Source: an uncultured Collinsella sp. | Lineage (GTDB): Bacteria; Actinomycetota; Coriobacteriia; Coriobacteriales; Coriobacteriaceae | Assembly: GCA_900547765.1 (NCBI GenBank) | Contig: URIA01000001.1 | Location: 1 to 64,000, forward strand | Direction of reading: 5' to 3' | DNA: 64,000 nt | In this document: piece by piece, positions 45,421 through 53,941 of the stretch | How positions within the stretch are numbered: position 1 is the stretch's first letter | Layout: each line of letters starts with the position of its first letter | The notes under the pieces: generated by a model | The model's input: the letters and a program-made list of their open reading frames with translations, nothing else | Databases searched by the model: none | Told to the model about the DNA's origin: nothing | Made by a program: the position numbers and the translations under genes

Positions 45421-46356
45421 CTAATTGACATGTTTTCCATTGTGACCGAAGGGTGTCTGGGCGTGAAGGGCAAACTTGGAGGGCGCATACCTTCCATCCA
45501 TCATGCGATCGATAAGGCCCTCGAGTTCAAGCGAACCCAAGAGTTTGAGTACGCCGACGGCATCGAGCGAGACGAGCGCCGCGATGTCGTTGACCTTGAG
45601 CGGAGAGGCGATGAGCGCATGCATCACGGTCTGCTGTGTTGGATCCAGGTCGGCAATGCCGGGAGCATCGGGGCGCGAGTAGCGCAGGGTGCCGTAGATG
45701 CGTGAGATAGCCATCTCGATAGATTCCTCGTCGATGATGCAGCAAGCACCGTTCGCAATGAGGTAATTCGTGCCACGCGACTCGGGCGATAGGATCGACC
45801 CCGGCACGGCAAGAAGTTCGCGCCCCAAATCCATAGCAGCCTCGGCTGTAGAAAACGTCCCGGAAGGCATACCCGCCTCGGATACAAAGAGGGCTTGCGA
45901 CAGGGCCGCGATCACGCGATTGCGGCGCGGAAAGGCAAACTTGCGCGGACCCATGCCCCACGGAGAGATCGACACGACCGCGCCACCCGTATCGAGCGTG
46001 CGCATAATAAGCCCCGCGCTCGAACGCGGGTAGACCACGTCGGCGCCCGTCCCCAGCACCACGACGTGTTTGCCGCCGGCGTTGACCGCAGCCCAACCCG
46101 AGGCCTGGTCACAACCGACCGCGCCGCCCGAAACTACCGTCACTCCCGCCTCGACCGCCACCTTTGCCGCAAGCTCTGCCACGGCAAGACCATACGGCGA
46201 GGCCTTGCGCGCGCCGATGATGGAGAGCGCGGGCGTCGAAAGCACCTCGGGGTTGCCGCGCACATAGAGCGTCTGGGGTACATCAGAAAGCTCCAAAACG
46301 GTCTCGGGATACAACGCATCACCTGGATGCAGCTCGTAGGTCCCCTCGGCCATCAT
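45421..46356 (-). CDS. dprA: DNA-processing protein DprA
   Basis: Binds incoming single-stranded DNA and loads RecA during transformation. The 311 residues have the Rossmann-like core (LSIIGARKASPYGLAVAELAAKVAVEAGVTVVSGGAVGCDQASG, LGTGADVVYP, FPRRNRVIAALSQALFVSEA) and a C-terminal winged helix (about 235-300, DPTQQTVMHALIASPLKVNDIAALV). The N-terminal SAM domain of some DprA proteins is missing. The start ATG 46356 overlaps the comM stop (ATGATGA), behind GGAGGG. Confidence 0.95.
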   Translation of the reverse strand: MMAEGTYELHPGDALYPETVLELSDVPQTLYVRGNPEVLSTPALSIIGARKASPYGLAVAELAAKVAVEAGVTVVSGGAVGCDQASGWAAVNAGGKHVVVLGTGADVVYPRSSAGLIMRTLDTGGAVVSISPWGMGPRKFAFPRRNRVIAALSQALFVSEAGMPSGTFSTAEAAMDLGRELLAVPGSILSPESRGTNYLIANGACCIIDEESIEMAISRIYGTLRYSRPDAPGIADLDPTQQTVMHALIASPLKVNDIAALVSLDAVGVLKLLGSLELEGLIDRMMDGRYAPSKFALHAQTPFGHNGKHVN

Positions 46357-47876
46357 TGGTCCCTCCTTCCCTGGTACATCGCTGCCTCGAGCACGTGGTC
46401 CTGCGTCACCTGCTCGCTCTCGGCGACGTCGGCGATTGTACGCGCGATACGCACCAGTCGCACGATGCCGCGACCCGTGAGATGTGTGCGCTTCGACAGG
46501 CCGAGCACACACTTCTCCGCCGCATCATCGAGCTCAAAGGTCGAAACGACGCCGTCAATGGACCGTGTCTCGTCATCCTCGGCCTCGGCATCCGCATCGT
46601 CCATACGGGATTCGCGCCAGGCGCGAAAAGCGCGACCGCGCACAACGTAGTCACGTAACTCGGCAGACGACATACCCTCCGCACCCTCGATAATCACTTG
46701 GGGGTCGGGACGGGTCACGTCGATCATCATGTCGATACGGTCGGCCAAAGGACCGCGCAGTTTAGACCGATAGCGCTCGACCATCGCCGCTGAGCAGCGA
46801 CACGGTACCTCGCGATCGCCCAAAAAACCGCAGGGGCAGGGATTGCTCGCAGCCAGCAGCTGAAAGCGCGACGGGAAGGTAAAGGCCCCGTCGACGCGCA
46901 CGATCCTCACATAGCCGCGCTCGATGGGCTGACGCAGCGTCTGCAGCACACCCGTGGGAAACTCGGCAAGCTCGTCCAAAAAGAGCACGCCGCCATGAGC
47001 AAGGCTGATCTCACCCGGATGCACCGGGCGTCCTCCGCCAATGAGGCCAGCCGTTGAAATGCTGTGATGGGGACTTCGAAACGGCCGATGACCCGCCAAT
47101 AATCCATCGATGTTCTCACCCAAGACCGAATGGATGCACAGCGCCTCCTGCTGGTCCTCAACGGAAAGCTCGGGCAGGATGCCGGTCATACGACGGGCGA
47201 GCATCGTCTTGCCCGATCCCGGGGACCCGATCATAAGCAAACCGAGCTCACCCGCTGCCGCCAGCGCCATGCCGCGTTTGGCAACCTCCTGCCCCAGCAC
47301 GTCGGCATAGTCGAGTTCAGGCTCAAAAGTAGCCTCAACACCCTCGGAATCCAGATAGTGCCGAGCCGCCTCGCCCATGCCATGGGCAAGCTGAGACAAA
47401 TGATCGATAAAGCCGCAATCCACGCCCGCGAGTGGCACATGCTGGTCGGACCTGCCGGCGATAAAAGACAGCCCCATGTCGCGAGCCAGCAGCTGAAACG
47501 CCACCTCGCCCTTGACGGGAAGCACCGTACCGTCCAAGCCGAGCTCGCCGGCGATAAGGCAGCGATCGAGGTTGTCACGGGGAATCTGCCCATCGGCCGC
47601 CAACACCGCGATGGCGATGGGCAGATCAAAGCCGCTACCGGTCTTGCGAATATCGCCGGGCGCCAGATTGACCGTAATGCCCGAGCGCGGGATCTCGAAC
47701 CCGGCGGAGCGCATCGCACAGCGAATACGACCGCGTGACTCCATCACCTCCATACTCGGAATGCCGAGCATCTGAATACCCGGAACGCCGCCGGCAAGCG
47801 AGACCTCGACCGTGACGGGAATTGCCTCGACGCCGCGGATGCAGGCCGCGTGAACGGCAAACGTCTCGAACGCCAT
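46353..47876 (-). CDS. comM: Magnesium-chelatase-like ATPase ComM (YifB)
   Basis: AAA+ hexameric helicase that promotes branch migration during transformation. The 507 residues show an N-terminal Lon-protease-like fold (FAVHAACIRGVEAIPVTVEVSLAGGVPGIQMLG), Walker A GSPGSGKTMLARR, Walker B GGVLFLDELAEF, the Cys-rich NPCPCGFLGDREVPCRCS and a C-terminal lid. ATG 47876 overlaps the yraN stop (ATGA). A longer open frame to 48074 overlaps yraN and lacks homologous sequence. Confidence 0.95.
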   Translation of the reverse strand: MAFETFAVHAACIRGVEAIPVTVEVSLAGGVPGIQMLGIPSMEVMESRGRIRCAMRSAGFEIPRSGITVNLAPGDIRKTGSGFDLPIAIAVLAADGQIPRDNLDRCLIAGELGLDGTVLPVKGEVAFQLLARDMGLSFIAGRSDQHVPLAGVDCGFIDHLSQLAHGMGEAARHYLDSEGVEATFEPELDYADVLGQEVAKRGMALAAAGELGLLMIGSPGSGKTMLARRMTGILPELSVEDQQEALCIHSVLGENIDGLLAGHRPFRSPHHSISTAGLIGGGRPVHPGEISLAHGGVLFLDELAEFPTGVLQTLRQPIERGYVRIVRVDGAFTFPSRFQLLAASNPCPCGFLGDREVPCRCSAAMVERYRSKLRGPLADRIDMMIDVTRPDPQVIIEGAEGMSSAELRDYVVRGRAFRAWRESRMDDADAEAEDDETRSIDGVVSTFELDDAAEKCVLGLSKRTHLTGRGIVRLVRIARTIADVAESEQVTQDHVLEAAMYQGRRDQ

Positions 47877-48361
47877 CACGACACCTGCCAATCGAATGCG
47901 TTGTACTGATGCTCGATCTCGGCGATATGCCCGCCGCGAATGGTGACACCCACGGCATCGAAGCGAATCGCCTTGAGCGGATAATGCTCCATGAGATAGC
48001 AACTTGCGATGCGGCGGTAGCGGCGTTGTTTTTGGGCGTCCACGGCCTCCTCGGGAAAGACCCGCGTGTTGCAATCCAGTGCGACGCGTCTGGTCTTGAC
48101 CTCGGCCATCACCACGACATCGTCGAGCTCATCGAGCAGCACCAGATCGGCCTCGCCCTCGGTGCAACGATAACCCTGCTCCAGCAAGGTGTAGCCGCGC
48201 TCGTTAAAGTAGTCGATGGTGATCAGCTCGCCCAGCATGCCCAGCTCGCGGGGACTGAGTCCCTTGATAAACTCGGGCGTCATCGCCCCGCAGTCGAGCT
48301 CGCCGTTTTCCCAACGCTCCTTGAGCTGCTGCGTCTTGCTCTTTTTGCTTGCGGCACTCAT
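47876..48361 (-). CDS. UPF0102 family protein YraN
   Basis: Restriction-endonuclease-fold protein of the YraN/UPF0102 family, function not firmly established. Core motif GEADLVLLDELDDVVVMAEVKTRR has the E-x-K nuclease-like signature; LGELITIDYFNERGYTLLEQGYRC is also typical. The 161 residues include a Lys/Glu-rich N-terminal extension of about 40. The start ATG 48361 follows AAAGGAGA. First gene of yraN-comM-dprA-trmFO-xerC, preceded by the repeated motif. Context supports a role near recombination or competence. Confidence 0.9.
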   Translation of the reverse strand: MSAASKKSKTQQLKERWENGELDCGAMTPEFIKGLSPRELGMLGELITIDYFNERGYTLLEQGYRCTEGEADLVLLDELDDVVVMAEVKTRRVALDCNTRVFPEEAVDAQKQRRYRRIASCYLMEHYPLKAIRFDAVGVTIRGGHIAEIEHQYNAFDWQVS

Positions 48362-48432
48362 GGGGTCTCCTTTCCCGCACGCTGCATTGCCCCGATGATG
48401 AGGGCACCTTTCATGCGGGTAAGTACCGGAAG

Positions 48433-48452
48433 CAAACCAAAAGCTGACCAAA
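48433..48452 (-). promoter_or_regulatory. Repeated competence-operon motif, copy 2
   Basis: Twenty bases identical to 19076-19095, in the same orientation. It ends 71 bases before the yraN ATG and lies 7 bases beyond the rnhB terminator, so it sits in the only space available for this operon's promoter. Confidence 0.6.
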
Positions 48453-48459
48453 TGCCGTC

Positions 48460-48501
48460 AAAAAACGGGCCGTACGCAGCAATGGTGTTGCATACGGCCC
48501 G
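48460..48501 (-). terminator. Terminator after rnhB
   Basis: CGGGCCGTA pairs perfectly with TACGGCCCG, with an extra GCA/TGC inside, followed by six T on the minus strand. Confidence 0.92.
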
Positions 48502-48550
48502 CTACCAGCAGGTTTATAAAACCCCTGAGGTCCCTGTCTCCACAATTGAC

Positions 48551-49339
48551 CTAGAAAAGGCGCTCAGTCTGCAGAAAGTTTCCGCAAAAGCTCACGCGGT
48601 GCAGTGGACAAAGTCCATGTTTGCGAATGGCCTCGATATGCTCGGGGCTCGCATAGCCCTTCGACTCGGCCAGATGGTACTCGGGATACTCGGCGTCGTA
48701 CTCGACCATCATCTCGTCACGCGTGACCTTGGCCATGATGGACGCCGCGGCGATACAGGCGATCTTGGCATCGCCCTTCACCACGTCGCGCTCGTTGGGA
48801 ACGGCGCCCAAGGGGTTGCCATCCATGAGGACGCAGTCGGGTTCAAGTCCCGTATCGGCCACGGCGCCCGCAACGGCGGTACGGATAGCACGGGCCATGC
48901 CCATTTCATCGATATCCTTCGGCGCGATATGGCAAAAACCGATTGCCGTCGCCACCTCGGCAATCTTCACCGAGAGCAACTCGCGGCGCGCGGGCGTGAG
49001 CTTTTTGGAATCGTTGATACCCCAGACGCGCGGCTCCATAGGAAGACAGACGGCGCATACCGTCAAAGGGCCGGCCACCGATCCGCGACCTACCTCGTCG
49101 ACACCAACGACCACCCCATCGCCGCCAAGCTCATGCATAAGCTCGTACATGTCATTGACGCGCTCGCGCTCGGCAAGCTCTTTGTCATGGCGTTTGAGGG
49201 CGCGTTCACAAGCCTTGATCACCTGCTGGCGCGGGTCCTCGCGATAATGCTCCACGAGGGCGGGAATCTCCTCAAACGTAGCGCTCGCCAACTCACCGGC
49301 AACCTGCGATGCCGAAACCGAGCTCGTCATGTTGGCCAT
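48551..49339 (-). CDS. rnhB: Ribonuclease HII
   Basis: Removes ribonucleotides and RNA primers from RNA-DNA hybrids. The 262 residues have a helical N-terminal extension of about 80, then VVGVDEVGRGSVAGPLTVCAV (catalytic Asp-Glu), KKLTPARRELL, DGNP and AAASIMAKVTRDEMM. ATG 49339 follows AGGAGGG. The upstream terminator of rplS ends 25 bases before this ATG, leaving little room for an own promoter. Confidence 0.95.
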   Translation of the reverse strand: MANMTSSVSASQVAGELASATFEEIPALVEHYREDPRQQVIKACERALKRHDKELAERERVNDMYELMHELGGDGVVVGVDEVGRGSVAGPLTVCAVCLPMEPRVWGINDSKKLTPARRELLSVKIAEVATAIGFCHIAPKDIDEMGMARAIRTAVAGAVADTGLEPDCVLMDGNPLGAVPNERDVVKGDAKIACIAAASIMAKVTRDEMMVEYDAEYPEYHLAESKGYASPEHIEAIRKHGLCPLHRVSFCGNFLQTERLF

Positions 49340-49364
49340 ACCAGGCCCTCCTTGCATGCAAATC

Positions 49365-49398
49365 AGATAAAAAGAAGGGCCACCCGAAGGTGACCCTT
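49365..49398 (-). terminator. Terminator after rplS
   Basis: A ten-pair stem (one G-U) closed by a TTCG tetraloop and followed by CTTTTT on the minus strand: a textbook terminator. Confidence 0.93.
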
Positions 49399-49432
49399 GT
49401 GTCCAAACGAGTGGACAGACGCTGCGATCTTC

Positions 49433-49774
49433 TTAGCGCTTCTCGGGGATGCGAGCAGCCTTGCCCACCTTGTCGCGGAGGTAGTACAGCTTGGCGCGAC
49501 GGACGCGACCATGACGGACGACCTCGAGCTTGGCGATCTTGGGGCTGTGAAGCGGGAAGGTACGCTCAACACCGACACCGAAGGACATCTTGCGGACGGT
49601 GAAGGTCTCGCGGGCACCGGCGCCGGCCATGCGGATGACGTCGCCCTGGAAGACCTGAATGCGCTCGCGGTCGCCTTCCTTAATGCGGTAGTGAACCTTG
49701 ACGTTGTCGGCGACGCGAACCTGAGGAATGTCCTCGCGGATCTGCTGACGCTCGATTGCGCGGATGTAATCCAT
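49433..49774 (-). CDS. rplS: 50S ribosomal protein L19
   Basis: Large-subunit protein at the 30S/50S interface. The 113 residues include [71 protein letters not shown] 49774 has AAGGA eight bases upstream; TTG 49780 would be too close. Monocistronic, with a clear promoter. Leader hairpin GTGCCG/CGGCAC (49800-49823) could be regulatory. Confidence 0.97.
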   Translation of the reverse strand: MDYIRAIERQQIREDIPQVRVADNVKVHYRIKEGDRERIQVFQGDVIRMAGAGARETFTVRKMSFGVGVERTFPLHSPKIAKLEVVRHGRVRRAKLYYLRDKVGKAARIPEKR

Positions 49775-49843
49775 GTGCAATTCCTTACTCTTCTAGAGGT
49801 GCCGTACCACCTTGGCCGGCACGTAGTTGAACAAACGTATTCG

Positions 49844-49872
49844 AGTATACACGCGCGGGTTTCTGCTGCAAG
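49844..49872 (-). promoter_or_regulatory. Predicted rplS promoter
   Basis: TTGCAG (49872-49867), 17-base spacer, TATACT (49849-49844). Confidence 0.7.
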
Positions 49873-49918
49873 AACATTTTTTCACGCAGACAAAAAGACA
49901 AAACCCGCACATGATAAC

Positions 49919-49946
49919 CGCCCGTCTCACGAATGAGACGGGCGGC
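49919..49946. terminator. Hairpin after ppdK
   Basis: CCGCCCGTCTCA pairs perfectly with TGAGACGGGCGG. It lies 38 bases beyond the ppdK stop. The U tract on the minus strand is poor (TTATCAT), so efficiency is uncertain. Confidence 0.6.
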
Positions 49947-49983
49947 ATGAAGGGGGCTACGCTAGGCGTCTAAACCCAAAACG

Positions 49984-52734
49984 TTAGGCGGAACGCTTGG
50001 CCTCGAGCTTGGCCTGAGCGGCAGCCAGGCGCGCGAGGGGCACGCGATAGGGCGAGCAGGACACGTAGTCCACGTCGGCCACGTTAAACAGGCCCTTGAT
50101 GGACTTGGGGTCGCCGCCGTGCTCGCCGCACACGCCAAAGTGCATGTCGGGATTGCTGGCGCGGCCCTTCTCGACGGCCAAGCGCACGAGCTCCAGCACC
50201 GCCGCGTCGATGGTCTCGAAGGGGTTGTCTTTCAGGATCTTTTTATGCATGTACAGCGGGATGAACTTGGCCTCGGCGTCATCGCGCGAGAAGCCAAAGG
50301 TCGTCTGGGTGAGGTCGTTGGTGCCAAAGCAGAAGAAATCTGCGTGATGTGCGATCTCGTCGGCGACCATGCAGGCACGCGGCAGCTCAAGCATCGTGCC
50401 CACGGGAATATTGAGCTCGACGCCTTCCTCGGCGGAAACCTCGGCGATCACGCGCTCGATAACCTCGCGGGTCTGGACATGCTCGGCCGTGATGGAAACG
50501 AGCGGAACCATGATCTCGGGGCGCGGATCGACGCCTTCCTTAATGAGGCGGGCGGCAGCCGTTGCGACGGCACGGACCTGCATGAGCGGCAGATCGCCAA
50601 AGACGACGGACAGGCGCACGCCGCGCAAGCCCAACATGGGGTTGGACTCGACCATGCCGTCAATGCGACGCAGGCGGGCGCGCAGGGCGGCAAGCTCTTC
50701 CTCGCTGGCACCAGCGGCTTCCTTCTTGGTGATGGCGACCTCGAGCTCGCGAGGATTATCCAGGAATTCATGAAGCGGCGGATCGAGCAGGCGAACGACC
50801 ACATCGCGACCGGACATGGTCTTGAACATCGCCAGGAAGTCCTCGGTCTGAACCTTGAGCAGGTCGGCCAGGGCCTGCTGCTTCACGGCCTCATCATCGG
50901 ACAGAATGAAGCTCTGGATGATGTTCTTTCGATCGCCCAGAAACATGTGCTCGGTGCGGCACAGGCCGATGGCCTCGGCACCAAACTCGAGGGCGAGCTC
51001 GGCGTCCTCAGGGTTGTCGGCGTTGACGCGCACGTGGTTGGCGTGGCCATCGGTCTCGTCCAGACGAATCTCGTCGGCCCAGGACAGGATGGTGTCCAGG
51101 TCGCCGGTGAGCTCGGCCGAAACCAGATCGACGGCGCCGTCAACGACGATACCCTGGGTGCCGTCGATGGAGATGACATCGCCCTCGTGCAGCACGCGGT
51201 CGCTGCCCTCGATGTGCACGACCTTCTCAGCTGCGTCGATGTGGAAGCGCTCGACGCCGCAGACGCAGGGCGTGCCCATACCGCGAGCAATGACGGCGGC
51301 ATGGCTCGTCTTGCCACCGTGGCTGGTCAGGATGCCCTCGGCGGCAACCATTCCCTTCAGGTCGTCGGGGTTGGTCTCCCAACGAACCAGGATAACCTTG
51401 TGACCCTCGTTGGCGCGCGCGACGGCGTCATCGCTCGAGAACACGACCTCGCCCACGGCGGCACCGGGGCTGGCGTTCAGACCGCAGGCCAGGGCCTCGT
51501 ACTTCTTGGAGGCGTCGAACTGCGGGTGCAGGAGCTGGTCGAGCTGCGCGGGGTCGATGCGGCTCACGGCCTCCTCGCGGGTGATCAGGCCCTCCTCGAC
51601 CATTTCGATGGCGATGCGCAGGGCGGCGCTGGCGGTGCGCTTACCCACGCGGGTCTGGAGCATCCAGAGCTTGCCCTGCTCGATGGTGAACTCGATATCG
51701 CACATATCGCGGTAATGATCCTCGAGCGTCAGGAACACGCGCTCGAGCTCCTCACCCGCAGACTCGAGGCCCGGGGTGGACTTGAGGTCCGCGATGGGCT
51801 CGGTGTTGCGAATGCCGGCGACGACGTCCTCGCCCTGGGCGTTAACCAAAAAGTCACCGTAGAACTCCTTGGTGCCGTCGGCCGGGTTGCGCGTAAAGGC
51901 GACGCCGGTCGCAGAAGTCTCGCCCTTGTTGCCAAAGGCCATGGCCTGCACGTTGACGGCGGTGCCAAGGTCGTCGGAAATGCCGTGTTGCTTGCGGTAG
52001 ATGCAGGCGCGCTCGTTCATCCAGCTGCCAAAGACGGCCTGGATGGCAAGGCGCAGCTGAAGCTCAGGATCGTGCGGGAAGACGGGCTTGCCGTCGGCGA
52101 CCTCAAGCTCGGGATACAGGGCGGCCTCGACGTTATCAGAGAAGATGCCCTTGAAGGTCTCGACAAGCTCCTGCAGATCCTCGGCCGAAAGATCGGAGTC
52201 GACGCGGACGCCAGCGACCAGGCGTGCCTGGGTCAGCGCATTCTCGAACAGGTCGGCGTCGACGCCCATAACGACGTTGGAGAACATCTGGATAAAGCGG
52301 CGGTAGCTATCCCAGGCAAAACGCGGATTTTGCGTCTGGGCGATGCGCCCCTGAACGGAGTCGTCGTTGAGACCCAAGTTGAGGACCGTGTCCATCATGC
52401 CGGGCATGGAAAACGGAGCGCCCGAGCGAACCGACACGAGCAGCGGATCATTGTCGTCACCGAGCTTCTTGCCACAGCGGGCCTCGAGGTCGGCCTCGGC
52501 GGCAACGATCTCATCGAGCGCGCCTTCGGGCCAGACGTTGCCGGCACCGGAGTACTCGACGCAAGTCTGGCAGGTAATGGTAAAGCCACCGGGAACCGGC
52601 AGGCCGATGCGGCTCATCTCGGCAAGGTTTGCGCCCTTGCCGCCAAGCACGAAGTTCATGGACTTGTCGCCCTCAGTGACACAGGTGCCCTGGGCGTCGG
52701 TTCCAAAACGGTAAACCCTCTTGCAATCGCTCAC
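49984..52734 (-). CDS. ppdK: Pyruvate, phosphate dikinase
   Basis: Reversibly interconverts pyruvate + ATP + Pi and PEP + AMP + PPi. The 916 residues comprise an ATP-grasp domain (VLGGKGANLAEMSRIGLPVPGGFTI), the swivelling phosphohistidine domain with GGKTSHAAVIARGMGTPCVCG (catalytic His) and a C-terminal PEP/pyruvate barrel (GTNDLTQTTFGFSRDD, FGVCGEHGGDP). The GTG start at 52734 follows AAGGGGA. Its regulator lies 297 bases upstream on the same strand. Phased GGTAAA repeats occur in between. Confidence 0.97.
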   Translation of the reverse strand: MSDCKRVYRFGTDAQGTCVTEGDKSMNFVLGGKGANLAEMSRIGLPVPGGFTITCQTCVEYSGAGNVWPEGALDEIVAAEADLEARCGKKLGDDNDPLLVSVRSGAPFSMPGMMDTVLNLGLNDDSVQGRIAQTQNPRFAWDSYRRFIQMFSNVVMGVDADLFENALTQARLVAGVRVDSDLSAEDLQELVETFKGIFSDNVEAALYPELEVADGKPVFPHDPELQLRLAIQAVFGSWMNERACIYRKQHGISDDLGTAVNVQAMAFGNKGETSATGVAFTRNPADGTKEFYGDFLVNAQGEDVVAGIRNTEPIADLKSTPGLESAGEELERVFLTLEDHYRDMCDIEFTIEQGKLWMLQTRVGKRTASAALRIAIEMVEEGLITREEAVSRIDPAQLDQLLHPQFDASKKYEALACGLNASPGAAVGEVVFSSDDAVARANEGHKVILVRWETNPDDLKGMVAAEGILTSHGGKTSHAAVIARGMGTPCVCGVERFHIDAAEKVVHIEGSDRVLHEGDVISIDGTQGIVVDGAVDLVSAELTGDLDTILSWADEIRLDETDGHANHVRVNADNPEDAELALEFGAEAIGLCRTEHMFLGDRKNIIQSFILSDDEAVKQQALADLLKVQTEDFLAMFKTMSGRDVVVRLLDPPLHEFLDNPRELEVAITKKEAAGASEEELAALRARLRRIDGMVESNPMLGLRGVRLSVVFGDLPLMQVRAVATAAARLIKEGVDPRPEIMVPLVSITAEHVQTREVIERVIAEVSAEEGVELNIPVGTMLELPRACMVADEIAHHADFFCFGTNDLTQTTFGFSRDDAEAKFIPLYMHKKILKDNPFETIDAAVLELVRLAVEKGRASNPDMHFGVCGEHGGDPKSIKGLFNVADVDYVSCSPYRVPLARLAAAQAKLEAKRSA

Positions 52735-52856
52735 GATACTTCCCCTTCCATGCGCTTACGCGCACGACCGTGTTGACGAATCGACCCGCCGAATACGGGC
52801 CGTGAGGGAACTATACGGCGGGCATTGAGCGGGCTTGCGTAGAGGGCGCGGGGTTT

Positions 52857-52896
52857 GGTAAACGTGATAAATATGGCGGTAAACGGTAGGTAAAGG
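52857..52896. repeat. Phased GGTAAA repeats upstream of ppdK
   Basis: GGTAAACG at 52857, GGTAAACGG at 52878 and GGTAAAGG at 52889 have spacings of 21 and 11 bases, about two and one helical turns. GGTTACC follows at 52898-52904. Candidate regulator sites 123-163 bases before the ppdK start. The rest of the 297-base gap has no gene that I can see. Confidence 0.45.
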
Positions 52897-53005
52897 TGGT
52901 TACCCTATGAAGATACCAATGCAAGGGAATTGCAGGTCAGATGCAAGTTTCTTGCTAAATCGCTTTACCATTATCGTGCATTATTTTTAGTTAGTTATTT
53001 TAGAC

Positions 53006-53025
53006 GGGGTATTTATAGCTACCCC
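53006..53025. terminator. Small hairpin after the PPDK regulator
   Basis: GGGGTA pairs with TACCCC around an 8-base loop, 7 bases beyond the regulator stop. No good U tract, so a weak call. Confidence 0.35.
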
Positions 53026-53031
53026 AATAAG

Positions 53032-53907
53032 CTAGCTTTGTTGGGCTCGACGGGCGGCGCGGCGGGCGTGGGCTTCTTGGATTTCCTCCAAGTGGCTAAT
53101 GATCTCGGAGGCGCTTTCCTCGATGGCCTTGCCGTCGGTACGCACCACAAAGCAGCCTAGGCGCTTCATGAGGGCACGAGCTTCCTCGAGCTCGCTGCGC
53201 ACGCTCTCGGGCTCGGCATAGGAGCCGGCAACGGCACGGGCGTAGTCATCGCCCAAGCGGCTATCGCGAATCTCGGAAATAACGTCGACGGTCGAAATCA
53301 GGCCAAACAAACGCATCGGGTCGACCTCGTAAATTGACTTGGGCGGCTCCATGCCATGGGCCAACGGAACATTGGCAACCTTGTAACCTTGATAGGCCAA
53401 ATACATCGACAGCGGCGTCTTGGACGTGCGGGATACGCCCAGCAGCACGATATCGGCCCCCGACAGATCGTCGCAACCGCGCCCGTCATCGTGCTCAACG
53501 AAATACTCCATGGCCTCGATACGATGGAAATAGCGGTCATCGGTCTTGCGAATCACACCCGCAACGCCCTTGGGCGGCACACCGATGAGCGACGACAGCA
53601 CGGCGAGCGTCGGACCGATCAGGTCGACCGAGCGAATGTGCAGCATGCCCAAGTAGTCGAGCACACGAGCACGAAGGGCCGGGTCGACAATGGTGTGGAA
53701 CACGGCGATATCGCGATGGTCGGCATCGACGCGCGGCCCCACAAATGACTTGACCTGCTCCACGGAGGTCACCTTGGGCAGGCGCAAAACGTGAAAAGCC
53801 CCTTCATCAAATTGCCCAGACGCCGCAAGCACCACCTCACAAGCGGTATCACCGAGCGAGTCGGAGATAACGATAACGGTGGGACGAGCGGTGACCGGGC
53901 AATCCAT
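53032..53907 (-). CDS. PPDK regulatory protein (bifunctional Ser/Thr kinase-phosphorylase)
   Basis: PDRP/PpsR family (DUF299), which inactivates PPDK by ADP-dependent phosphorylation of the Thr beside its catalytic His and reverses this with Pi. The 291 residues show IVDPALRARVLDYLG, the P-loop GVSRTSKTPLSMYLAYQGYKVANVPL and the DPMRLFGLI segment. Because a true PPDK gene is next on the same strand, PPDK rather than PEP synthase is the likely target. ATG 53907 follows AAAGGAG. Confidence 0.93.
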   Translation of the reverse strand: MDCPVTARPTVIVISDSLGDTACEVVLAASGQFDEGAFHVLRLPKVTSVEQVKSFVGPRVDADHRDIAVFHTIVDPALRARVLDYLGMLHIRSVDLIGPTLAVLSSLIGVPPKGVAGVIRKTDDRYFHRIEAMEYFVEHDDGRGCDDLSGADIVLLGVSRTSKTPLSMYLAYQGYKVANVPLAHGMEPPKSIYEVDPMRLFGLISTVDVISEIRDSRLGDDYARAVAGSYAEPESVRSELEEARALMKRLGCFVVRTDGKAIEESASEIISHLEEIQEAHARRAARRAQQS

Positions 53908-53941
53908 GCGGGGCTCCTTTTGCGCCTATGCGCAGGCTAGC

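Noticed and set aside
50119..52776. 885-codon open frame antisense to ppdK
   Set aside because: Same cause as for adhE; no domain motifs, and ppdK is certain.
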